Assembly (NCBI RefSeq): GCF_018873765.1
Contig: NC_057923.1
Coordinates: 10,180,413 to 10,244,412, forward strand
From: Telopea speciosissima
Taxonomy: Eukaryota > Streptophyta > Magnoliopsida > Proteales > Proteaceae
DNA: 64,000 nucleotides
Reading direction: 5' to 3'
Shown: positions 7,989-18,934 of the stretch, in pieces
Layout: every line of letters starts with the position of its first letter
Numbering within the stretch: the stretch's first letter is position 1
Position numbers and translations under genes: made by a program
Notes under the pieces: model-generated
The model's input: the letters and a program-made list of their open reading frames with translations, nothing else
The model's database searches: none
What the model was told of the DNA's origin: nothing

Positions 7989-10509
7989 ATGTCTGTGATC
8001 TCTTCATTATCTTTCTCCGATTGCTCCTCCGACCTTCTCTGCGGTGAAGACGCCGGTATATTAGTCGGAGACTGGCCGGAATTCTTCTCTCCAGATCTCC
8101 AACTTCCGGCGAACATCGAGGAGTCGATCATGGGGTTGGTAGAGGAAGAACAAGATTACATGCCTGGATTGGACTATCCAACTAGGTTTCGATCTCAAGA
8201 ACTCGACGCTTCCGCTCGAGAAGAATCCATGGCATGGATTCTCAAGGTAAACCTAAATCTTTTCCGGCAATCCGTCGGTCACAATGGGGAAGACGAGAGT
8301 CACGAATTACTCACGATACTCGATAATATTTACTCAAAATGCCATCTTATCCATTTACCGCGTTTTTTCTTTTTTCACTTTTGTTTTTTTCGCGGGAACT
8401 CACTGATTCAGCCTTCCGCACAGTCCGTGAGGCTAACTTGCGCAGGTGGCTATTGTCACTCACTTAACCGGTGCTAAAGATCTGGATAGACTGGATCGAT
8501 TACCTAGTCTTTTCTTTTTTCTTTTTAAGTTTTTAATATTTCTCGGGCTCCGGCGAACTTTTGTCGAAACCTCCGCCGGAGCCTTTGTATTCCGGCGAGG
8601 ATTAGTTTGATCTTTCTAAACTAAAGGTCCAGTGGAGATGAAGATATAACAGGTGATAATGTTCTACATTGATTTGTGTGTTGCAGGTGCATGCGTTCTA
8701 TCGTTTCCAGCCTTTAACGGCTTATCTCTCCGTCAATTACTTGGATCGTTTCCTCTCCTCCCGTCATTTTCCGGTAAGCTTCCTTCACTGATTCAATATC
8801 CTTCTTCAGATGTTCATATAAGTCTATAAGAGAGGGAGAGAGACAGAGAGAGAATCAATGAGGGGCATCTGTTGGATTGGAATGTTTCTCAAATTCAATA
8901 CTAAATTGATGGGTTTCTTTTTGATCATCATATAAAGCGATGAGAATTAAGGGCGGGCCTCGGTGCAATGGTAAAGGTGTTCCATTGTGACCAAGTGGTT
9001 ACAGTTAGAATCTAGAAACAGCCTATCTGAGATAGCAGGGGATAAGGCAGAAAATTATCTCTTTCAGTCTCTGCCCGGATCAATTTCTCCAGTGCCTGTA
9101 ATAAGGGGGTTGAACCCCACCCAGGCAGAGTGTTCAGATAGGAGTAGGGTGGTCATTGCTCCCCTCCATATTACAAGCACTGGGGAACTAGATCGGACAG
9201 GAAAGATAAGGCTACGTACAGTATGACCCTCTCAATAAAGTGATGAGAATTGAGAACATATGATGAGAGTTTGCGTCATTAGTTTTGATCAAATTAATTA
9301 TAATAGATCAAACATTAATAATTTGGAATATTGGGCGACATGGAACTTAAATTAATATTATTTTATTTTTAATTAAAAATGTCAGCAAGCAAAAGGACGA
9401 GGGTGGCCATTACAACTGTTATCTGTTGCATGTTTGTCATTGGCTGCTAAAATGGAGGAAGCCCTTGTACCTTCACTTCTGGATCTCCAGGTTCGTATCC
9501 TTGTCTCTCTTGCTTAAGCTAATAATTATGGTTCTTCTTAATAAATGATGGGTGATGAATAATGCTTTTAATTAATTTGCAGGTCGAAGGTGCCAAATTC
9601 ATATTTGAGGCCAAGACAATCCGTAGAATGGAGCTTCTAGTCCTGTCTGCTTTGGATTGGAGACTCCGCTCCATAACACCTTTCGACTTTCTCACTTTCT
9701 TCGCCTACAAAGTCGACCCAACTTCTACTTTTATAGCTCCCCTCGTCTCACGCGCCACCAATACTATTCTCATCACTATCAGAGGTGAGACTTTGAGAGA
9801 CACGTGAGCAAAAAGTTCCTTTTAATTACACACCCCAGAGCTACACCAATATTTTTCTCTTTGGATGTTTGAGATTATCAATTATTTAGGAATTTTTTCT
9901 TTTAACTAATGTGAGACTAAAATTTGTATTTTTTCATCGATCTCTCAAACTCATTGATATTATACCTCATTAATTCAATCATTAAAAGTAATAATAAAAG
10001 GGGTACGGTATTGAATGTGTTCATGCAGAGATAAAGTTTCTAGACTACTGGCCATCATCGTTGGCTGCTGCATCGATACTGTGTGCGGCTCATGAGATAC
10101 CAAATCTGTCGGTTGTTGTTGCTAATCCAGTAACTGCTGGATCCTGGTGCGACGGACTCAACAAAGTAAGCATATATAAATATCAAGTTTTTTTTTTTTT
10201 TTGTTTTTTTTTGTTTTTGGAAAAAGAAACTGTCTTTAATTAACTGCAAAACTAATAATATTATGGATTTTTATGCAGGACATGGTAATGAGTTGCTACC
10301 GACTAATGCAACAAGTAGTTATCGAACACACTGAGCAGAGAAAGATTCCAAGAGTTCTACCAAAGCTAAGAGTCACGACTCTGGCAAGGATCAGGTCAGG
10401 AAACTCAGCTTCCTCATCAACTTCATCTCCATCCAGCAAAAGGAGAAAGCTAAACACTTGCTCTTGGGTAAAAGATGACAAGAACAACAATCCTCACAAT
10501 TCTGACTGA
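7989..10509 (+). CDS. CYCD1;1: D-type cyclin, CYCD1 class
   Basis: Six exons: 7989-8246, 8687-8773, 9386-9490, 9583-9784, 10029-10165 and 10279-10509. All introns are GT-AG, the frame is kept throughout, and the product is 339 aa, the usual size for CYCD1. D-type cyclins bind CDKA and phosphorylate the retinoblastoma-related protein in the nucleus, releasing E2F for entry into S phase. Residues 16-20 (LLCGE) are the LxCxE RBR-binding motif. The cyclin N-domain runs from about 55 to 180, with LDASAREESMAWILK at 72-86, followed by VNYLDRFL. The C-terminal cyclin fold covers about 190-290. A serine stretch then precedes SSKRRKLN, a probable nuclear signal. The start at 7989 was chosen because MSVISSLSFSDCSSDLLCGE matches the CYCD1 N-terminus; in-frame ATGs at 7788 and 7956 would add 67 or 11 residues. 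Class assignment rests on remembered CYCD1 sequences. Confidence 0.95.
8388..8395 (+). promoter_or_regulatory. E2F-type site in CYCD1 intron 1
   Basis: TTTCGCGG, within a longer TTTTTCGCGGGAAC, fits the plant E2F consensus WTTSSCSS. It lies 142 bp into intron 1. Whether E2F binds there is not known. Confidence 0.45.
8951..9236 (+). mobile_element. tRNA-derived SINE (Au-like) in CYCD1 intron 2, interrupted by a MITE
   Basis: The head GGGCGGGCCTCGGTGCAATG with GGTAAAGG is the polymerase III A-box region of Au-type plant SINEs. A degenerate B box (about 9000-9015) follows, then GAAACAGCC and, after the nested insertion, AAGGCTACGTACAGTATGAC, all in Au SINE order. Imperfect 17-bp target-site duplications flank it: 8934-8950 and 9237-9253 (AAAGCGATGAGAATTAA against AAAGTGATGAGAATTGA). 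It sits in the sense direction of the cyclin. Confidence 0.85.
9055..9209. mobile_element. MITE family A, copy 2, nested in the SINE
   Basis: The ends TTATCTCTTTC... and ...GGAAAGATAA form inverted repeats that continue for about 45 bp with gaps (both sides contain CCCCAGTGC- or CTCCAGTGC-like phrases). The centre has GTTGAACCCCACCCAGGCAG, the family-A core. The 8-bp direct repeat GATAAGGC stands at 9041-9048 and 9205-9212, on either side of the insertion, so exact ends are uncertain by a few bases. Confidence 0.75.
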
Positions 10510-12598
10510 AAATGACATTGATGGAGATGGGAAAAAATCTTTGTTGGTTGGTCCAATGTCTAAGGGGGTATCCATCTAGAATCCTCAAATTTATTTTATT
10601 TTTTTGGGTGGGAGAATTTTAAGAGTGAATTGACCATGGTTGATGTAGAGTTTTGGATTTTATTTTATTTTTCTTGAGTTGGGGTGTGTGCATTTCCCTT
10701 AATGGGGGTTGATGATAGTAGTTGCAGATTCCCAAGGGTGGTCATATGTTAATATAATATTTATTAGGAGGGAGAGAGAAAAGTGAGAGATGGGGTTCAT
10801 AAGTGGGAGTCATGGAGTGTGGAAGAAGTGGGGGATTGAATTCAAAGACAACATTCATTGTTGAATGAAAGAAGAAAGGGAGAGGAAGGAGATGGTGGGG
10901 ACAGGAGGGTAGGAGAAGGGGAGTTTAGGTAAAATGAATGAATGAGACATGAAGTGGGTTGAGAAAATAAGGTCTGGTCTGCTTGAAGTTTGAGCTTGTG
11001 TTTGTGTTCTATGTTCTATGTTCATGGTTAGATAAGTCAAGCTGCTCTCATTCAGAGGCAAGAGACCACCATCATTGCTTTCATCTACTCCCCCCCTTTG
11101 TTTAATGGAGTGGTGTAAGACAGAAAGAGAGATGACAATAAGATGCTTATGTACATAACAAAGAAAGAGAGAGAGAGAGAGAGATCAAAAGGAGTGATAC
11201 GTGTGTCCACGCTTATGGGTGCGTGTCACACGTGTAAGTGTGTATGCTTTTTTTTAATTTTTTTTTATTTGGCGGGAAAGCCTCTTTGCTAATGGCTAAA
11301 CTCTGGCCTAACGTTCACTAGACTTTAGCAGTGGCCCAAAAGAGTGTGAGGGTTTCACGTGTGTATTCTTTTTTTTTTTTTGTTTTTTGTTTTTTTGGGT
11401 TTCTTTCAATGGGCCAGGTTTGGCTTTGGCCCAGAAAAACATAAAGGTCTTTGGGGCCTTTTTAAAGTATAAAGGCTTTTGTTATATAATTTTTTGTTGA
11501 TATCAACAATCGAATTTTTAATATTTTATCATTATTGCAACCCTCTCTCTCTCTCTCTCTTCAGTTTCTTATTATTTAAATCCATTTCATGGGCTTTCAT
11601 GAGCTCTTTGATCTGATCACCTCCCATGTGAATGACGGAATGACAACGGTGACTTTTGTAACTTTGCAATTTGTTTTATTTTCTTTTCATGGATGAAGTG
11701 CAAATATCAAGAATAGCTTTGGAATTTTGCAAGATAACACCAGAGAACTGAAGGGACTTCCCTGGCCCCGCTTTCATTTTAAATGACGAGAGAGAGAGAG
11801 AGAGAGAGAGCCAGCCTCTCTCGTGACAAACCAATGGCGGTTCTCCCAATCCCGAACCTTCTTGGACTTTAGTGGGCTTTCCTTACCCGTAACACAAATC
11901 AAAATCACATTATTGGATGGGCCGTGATGGATGGCCATTGGATTCCTCACCACTTTTTGGAATAATCCAATCGGATGGTAATCGAGATGGGACGTATAGT
12001 GCAACATAGAGAGGCAGGTACAGTGTGACATATGGAGAATCGGGCCGCGGCATTGGGCACTTTTTCGATAGGGGCGGGCCCACCAAACATCTGGCCCAAT
12101 ATTCGCCGACACTTTATATATTGTCACAATATTTACTATCTCATGGTATTATGTGGGGGGGGGGGGTTTTACCAAAAAAAAGTATTATGTGGGGGTAATT
12201 ATATGTCGAGAATACCCCTCGAGATCCTGTTTCATGCTCGCGGGATTTGCATCAGCATGGGAGGCTTAACTTAACAAAGGATATGATATTACGTGATGGC
12301 CCAGCTCAAGGCCCACAACATCGAGTGGGACCGGTATCATTCAGAACTGACGAGTCCATATTATGGTCCAGACTCCCCAAAACAGCCAAACATTAGCCCA
12401 CTCAAGAGATGCCCACGTTGATGTGGGATACGGGCTTGGACTGTTGCCGGGTGTCTTAGAACTTTTCTTCTTAGTAAAGTACTTCTCGCTTTATTTGGGA
12501 TCATTTTAGTTGCACTAATACATGATTTATTAAAAAACAAAAGTTGATTGCACTAATAAATACTCTTTCTCTCAATGAAGAAGAGAGAAAATATTAGA
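10510..12598. other. CYCD1 3' UTR, then spacer with microsatellites
   Basis: The first few hundred bases after the stop codon are T-rich and probably 3' UTR; no single poly(A) signal stands out. The spacer has AG/CT runs at about 11165-11185, 11543-11560 and 11788-11810. No gene was recognised; the longest frames read through simple sequence. Confidence 0.5.
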
Positions 12599-12601
12599 AT
12601 G

Positions 12602-12954
12602 TGTTGGGTATGAATGCACAATCACAAGGAAGAATCTAATCAAACAATTACATACAATATGAGGAATGTAATGTGGTTTGACACGAATGCTTACATCCAC
12701 TTGAGAGGATCAGAGATTTTTTCAGTATTATCAGAAAAACTCTCTTCGTCACTCTCCACCTTACATTGTGATATCTCACTGTTCGTGTCTAGGGTTTTCC
12801 AATATAGAATATATAGGGAAACCTAAAAACCTAATTTCCAAGCAATTACAGTTTTACCATTATATATATAATGGACCAAAAAGTCCAATCCAAACATATA
12901 TAGACTCAATAATAATTATATGAACCTGTAGAATACAGGACATAAAATCCAACA
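12602..12954. mobile_element. Possible copia-type solo LTR
   Basis: The segment begins TGTTGGGTATG and ends AAATCCAACA, matching the TGTTGG...CCAACA ends common in Ty1/copia LTRs, and its 353-bp length is typical. The flanking 5-mers GAATG and ACATG agree at only three positions, so the duplication is decayed or the ends are wrong. Confidence 0.4.
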
Positions 12955-12959
12955 ACATG

Positions 12960-15900
12960 GACTCCACATTACCCACGTGTGGTCAGTGTGCATGTGTGGG
13001 GTTAGACCCTCAAGACCCTCTTAATTTTGTTAAATAAAGTATAATAACTCACAAAATAACACTTGAGATCCCCAAAAAAGTAGGACAATTCAGGAAATAC
13101 CACTTGAGGTACCACCCAAATCCTTAAAGCATTAGAAGGAGAAGATACTAACCCATAAAGTACCACTTTGATGTCAAACTATAATTCTATTACTCCCCAC
13201 ATTTCAACAAAATTTGAATAAGGTTGTGGTCTTTAAAGCCATAGATGATAGAACTGTATCCTTGTCACATAAATCCACAAAGAGGAAACGTGTCTCCATA
13301 TTGGGTTGAGGATACAAAAAAACTTTTTTTTTTTTTTTTTTTTATGAAAGTTAAAAAAACCAAAACTACTTATATATTGTGAGAAAATACACCTTGATTG
13401 TCTTGCGCATAGGTCGCAAGGTTGAGTGCCACTTCTAAGCATGAGTTATCTTTAAACAGAGAAAAAAAGTTGGATTTGATGCCAGTGGGTGCCTACCATT
13501 AAACCCCCAAAGTCCATAGGCGCGCGCCCGGGCACAGTCCACTGAAAAGGTAACAGCGACAGAAAATGAAAGCTTGGGGTCCTTGGAGTTTAGTTAATCA
13601 GCAAAGTAAGCATTCAGCAACTGAGGCTGAAGAGTTTTATAATTTTCCTTTAATAGCACAAAAGCATGACCTCAAATCTCTCGTCTACAATCACTTAAAA
13701 ACTTTAAAAAAAACACTTTTCCAAAACAGTAATTTCTTTTTGAACAAAAATCTGTTAACTTTGGTTGCAGAATTGAAAGGTGAAGCTAGGTACCCTTTAC
13801 CCTCATTTGGAATACTTAATTTGGTCATCTTCCGCATACCTTTATCTCTCTTTAATATTCTCTTCAAAAGTGAGGAATCCTATGAATATAAAAAACCCCA
13901 AATGCCACACACTTACCCATCAATTCCAATTCCAATTCCAATTCCAATTCCAAGGAGGAAGGAGGGATAGAATATAAACTAGGTAGCTCTTTACTATCAA
14001 CCTTTCTTTGAGGAAATTCAGCTGCTTTAAGTGACCATGACAAAAGTGATATGGGCCTTGGGGGTTTAAGCTTTTAATCTTTGCCTTTTGGTTGTAAAAA
14101 CATGCTCGTGGGGTTTAACCCATGGACTCAGACTATTCAGTAGGTCCCTACAAAGGAGAGTCAAAAGTTGGAATAATTCTGAATCTCTTGGGGAGATGGG
14201 GTTTTGTTTTCTATTATTTCATGGTCAATGCAAGACAACACTGCTCTCTAACCCTTGAGACACCATTTACCTTATTGTTGTTATTGGTGAAGTCTGATCA
14301 CAATTTTAATCCAGAAAGTACAGTGGTATTTTTTTGTCAGGGTGTTTCATCTTTAAAACACGTGTAAATGATAAAAAAATGCATACATCAGTTCATCAAG
14401 ATCTTCAATTTGATATGTATTTCACCCTATGATGGTTCGTATCTCAAATTAGGTTAGGTGGATTTCTGAGGACTGTCTCGTACTTTCGTGGGTTAGGGTT
14501 TTCTTATATATAATTGTGATTATCTCTTTGAGAGATGGTTGAAAGGGTTTATATTTTCTTCACAGAAATAGTGGAATGTAGTCTTCCTGCTTGGGGATAA
14601 ACCACTTAAAATCATTGTCTTGTATGCTTAATTTCTCTTTCTCTTTGTTTTCTTGTACAAAATTGTCATTCTCAAGTGTGGTAAGGGCAAAAATGAAGGA
14701 AAGAGAAAAGACCGGATCAGATCAGTTTGATAAATATGTGAAAGTGTTGGCAAGGTTCAAAATCCAGGTATCGGACTCGGGATTGGTCATGGTCGAAAAC
14801 TTTCCGGATTGGGATCGGATCGGTCAAAAAATCCCTCAAAATTGTTTTTTTATGGATCGGGTCATGTATCGTCCAGAGTTGGTGGGTGTTGTGATCTCGG
14901 GATCGGATCGGCCAAATTGATTTGTATTGGATCGGTCAAAATCGATTGGTATCGGTCAAGATAATATAAAAAACTAAAAAAAAAACTTTAAAACTTCAAA
15001 AAAATAAAAATATATATATATATATATTCAGTTGGATCGGTCAAGGATTAGATCGGATCAACCGATCCATCCGAGTTGGGCAATCCAATCAACGATCCAG
15101 TCAAATCTTGTTGTATCAGTCAAATCTTGGGATCCGCCTTGATCGATACCGATCTGATCCAGCCAATCGCGGCCGATCCGATCCGATACCTCAAACCATG
15201 AGTGTTGGTTTTAAATAGCCTTCCATGAAGGGTATTTATATGAGTTTATCATAAATAAGGCTTATATATATATAAAACATCCCACATTAATGAATGTACT
15301 TAAGATATAACCTGATCTAGTGTAATAGATTTTCCTAATTAAAGAGCCTGTCTCAAGCTAACTCAGTGAGTACTAACGCTGCTGAGGAGAATATAAAATG
15401 CTGAATAAAAACTAAAGTAGGCCCACAAAGATACTGATACTCAATTTTACTTTCTCAAAAGGATTTAGTGCATGGATTTATACCCCAATTCAAAGCTTTC
15501 CAACTCACATTCCTTCTCTTGGATCCCATAAAAAGAAACTAATGGGGGAGAAGAGGAGCGTGGCTGTCTTCTTTTCTCTTTCAGATAGTGCCATTGCTTG
15601 CATCCTCCATCCAAGGAGTGGAGACAAAAGGGTCATATCTTCAATCATCAAAGAACCCCCACATTTCCTCAAACTCTATTCATATCTTTCATATTATTCT
15701 TTCTTTCTTTCTTTCTTCTTCTTTCTTGTCATAATCAATTATATAATGCCAAATCCATACACTATTAATGCCAATTGGTTAAACTGTTAAAGAACTCCTT
15801 TATGGATTTCAAGTAGAGTGAGGAAACCTCTTAATTAAAGTAGTATCAAATTTTTTAAGCTGATCTATTCTCTATTGGGAAGATAAGAGAATAAGTAGGA

Positions 15901-18841
15901 CCCCAAGAAAAAGGAGTGCTACTAAGCCGAAAGTTTAGAAGTCTAGTTACATTAAAGAGAGGATTTGAGAAATGACAAAGAAAGTTAAAAGTATCTCAGA
16001 AGCCCAATTAAGCTTTGTTGCCTACATTTTTTCATTCTTTCCTTGCCATTTTCATGTTCTTCATCTTCTCTGTTTCTTTGTAATTTCTTATTGAAGCAGA
16101 AAAGTGTTTAGTACATTTGTTGGGTGTTCCCATAGTCTTCTTTGCAGTAATTTAAGCTGCCATGTTTGTGTTTCCCTATTAGAAGAGAAGATAAAATAAA
16201 AGTAGAAGAACAGAATGAAAGAAATTAGACACTAATCTCTAAAGTCAAAAGCAAAAGAGTATATAATCTCCAATTCTCCCACGGCAATCCCTTCTTTATC
16301 TTTTGTTCCTTTTTTTTATCTGGATTGCTCTCCTTAGGTCCCTTAAGTCATTACTTTCCATGCTTTCCTAGGTAGGCTTAGTTAAGTGACATGATTAAGG
16401 GGGTCCTATCTACAGTTAGGTCCTCTTTTCTGTATTTCAGGTTTTCAAATTTCCATTGAGTGTTGCAACCAAAAGAAAGAATGGGTGTTTTATGGGGAAA
16501 TCAATTTGGGGGGTGACATTTGAATGACATATTGAGAGGGAAGAAGTTAACTTTGTTGTCATCATCATATGATAGAGCAATTGATGGATTGGAATTGGGG
16601 ATTTGTGAAATGGATAACTGTGTTATTTTCCAGCAAATTAGAATATAAAAGATGTGCTTGAAACAATAGAAAAAACTAATTTGATGATGGTAAGGAAGGG
16701 AAAATCTTATTGTAACCAAAATGGTGAAATAAGAAGTCAAAACTTTACTTTTTTTTTACCCTTTTAAAGTAGCATATATTTTTAGCTAGTGCAAGGAGCG
16801 CCTTGTCATGTAAAGTCCGTAGAGCGTGGTAATAGCGTGTGCTAGGGCTAGAGTGCATACTAAGAAAACCCATGGTTCTAGCTATCCGTATCATGTCAAC
16901 GTATCGGCCAATACATATTGGTACCTCTGAACCTGATACCAATATTGATCGAGTGAATCAGGAAACATGTTATTCGATTTTTCAAATTACATCTGAGCCC
17001 GATACGGTCCAATTTCAACCTATCCATATCGGTATGGTCTGAGAACAATACGGGTATCGCGGATATCGATGTCAATACCTATAACCTTGATACAACCACA
17101 ATTTCTTAAAACTAGTAAGGGACTTAACCAGGAGGTTGAGGTTCCATAGTTTTAAAAACTAGCAAGGGACAACCTCTTTTGAATTCAATGTCTGATTGGT
17201 TTTTATTTTCAGTAGTGTGGAACCATGGAATATGGAAAGTCCATAAAGGAGCTATGTTGGGCCAAGTGGGCAAAGCTTGAGCTTGGCCTGACCTGTTCCA
17301 AAACATGGTATGCCCAGCCCAAGGTCTCGTTGGGCTAAACTTGGTCCAGAACACTCAAACCTCAACCCGTCTACATGGGTCCTATAAGAAATAATCTCAA
17401 TTTTTTGTGTTTTGGTTTCAGATCACAGCCTGTGAAGTTCGTATTTGGCCTTGTTAATGTTCTTATCTTGGAATCTCAATTGGGAATGTGAGTTCTGGGT
17501 GGACGGTGATGGGCCTGCGTTGCACCCATCATTATCATGGGAGAGTTTGGGCCCAGGGATTTGGGCTAAACTTGGGCCCAGGCCCTGCCTGAGACCATAC
17601 TAATAAGATTGCATTTCATGGGCTGAACTCGGGCCCGAGCAAGGCCTTGGCCCAAGTTTAGCCTAAAAGAATCAAGTTTTCCTTCACCCATAGTGACAAC
17701 AGAATATATATTAATCCACGGGATCTGACCCTCTAATTGGTTTAAGAAAGGATATTTCGAACCTTTGACAATAAGGGAAGTGAGTTAATGATTAACATTC
17801 ACTATTCAATAGCTCCAATCATAACATCAAATCACCATGATTGAAGAGATTCTCTCTTCACCCTAGGTGGCGAACAACCTTCACCCTTGATCAGAGATGT
17901 ATGTTCTAAGGAGTCTGCACTTCGGAGGCAAATGCCGGCTGGTTGGTTGAATGTAGCGATGCCGGATTATTTTGTAATGAAATGGATCAATGGAAGAAAC
18001 TCTCTAAATTTCTGGCTCATGAATCATGGAAAGTGATAGAAATGTTCAGCACCAAGGGATGTAAATTGGGCTTGGGCCAGGCCCAGGCCCAAGCCTGATC
18101 ACTCCAGTCTGGCCCTGGCCATGAAGCTTCTGAGATTGGATGCTTAGGTGCATTGATAAATTAGGCTGAAACAGAAAATCATAATTCAATCATTTGTGGA
18201 TCCAATAATTTTAGCTTGTCTCAACTCTGCCTATGTTCCCAAATAATGCATGTAACCTGCTTGACAAAGACCCACAATTGAATAATTGATCTCTTTAATG
18301 TTATCAAAATTGTTATATTGTTTTGTTTTCTATTGGATTTTCTATTCAAGTTTTTTCTTCATCTCAAAACTTTCCATCATCACTTTATTAACAATTATTT
18401 ATGAGTTAAATTCAATGGGATAGCTACAACTATTGTGTAGGGAACTTGGTATATAATCTATTTTGGGCTATTTAAACACAATGACATTATCACCTAATAT
18501 AACTTAAGATATTATTCATAAATAAGAAAATACCCCCTATTTGAATCCAATAAAAATAGTTAAAAAAACAAATTCCAAAAAATATAAAAATTCAACCCCC
18601 AATTCAAGAACAAAAACTAGATTTTCAGCGATAGGTGCAATTTTCAATTTTTAAAAGGTTGAGGAGTTTTCTCAAATCTAAAAATTTCATAAATCTTAAT
18701 ATGGTTAATATTGTTAAAAACCAAAAGTGAAGTAAAATATTCATTTGTTTTTATGCTTAAAAAAATATTTTCATTTAGAGTGATTTTGACAACATTTGCG
18801 CACATCGAATTAGGTTTGACCAAAACATAACTCCTTCAATA
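12960..18841. other. Long spacer with low-complexity repeats, no gene recognised
   Basis: Contains a poly(T) run at 13324-13343, a hexamer microsatellite (CCAATT, five units) at 13921-13953, a cluster of GATCGG-type phrases at 14760-15210, similar TATCGGT phrases at 16860-17095, and GGGCC/GCCCA-rich sequence at 17250-17670 and 18060-18120. Stops occur often in every frame. Confidence 0.5.
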
Positions 18842-18928
18842 TAAATCATATTTAAGCAATCTTGGATTTGTTGGAAAGATTTCCAACAAAACTTTCAAAC
18901 AAATCTAAGATTGCTTAAATCTGATTTA
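18842..18928. repeat. 37-bp-arm hairpin with 13-nt loop
   Basis: Arms 18842-18878 and 18892-18928 pair at 34 of 37 positions. Each arm contains the stretch around AAGCAATCTTGGATTTGTT or its partner. This is the size range of a short plant microRNA precursor, but it may be a MITE remnant. No protein-coding potential. Confidence 0.65.
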
Positions 18929-18934
18929 GTAGAA

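Noticed and set aside
7788..8477. A single 229-aa frame at the cyclin 5' end read as a whole gene
   Set aside because: It runs past a consensus splice donor at 8246/8247 into intron 1; the spliced product is a complete cyclin.
8951..9020. Possible tRNA gene (A-box and B-box-like sequence)
   Set aside because: The B box is degenerate, no cloverleaf forms, and the flanking duplications and tail show a SINE.
13566..13977. Frame of 134 codons ending in an Ile-Pro repeat
   Set aside because: The tail is the CCAATT microsatellite read as protein; the rest has no domain.
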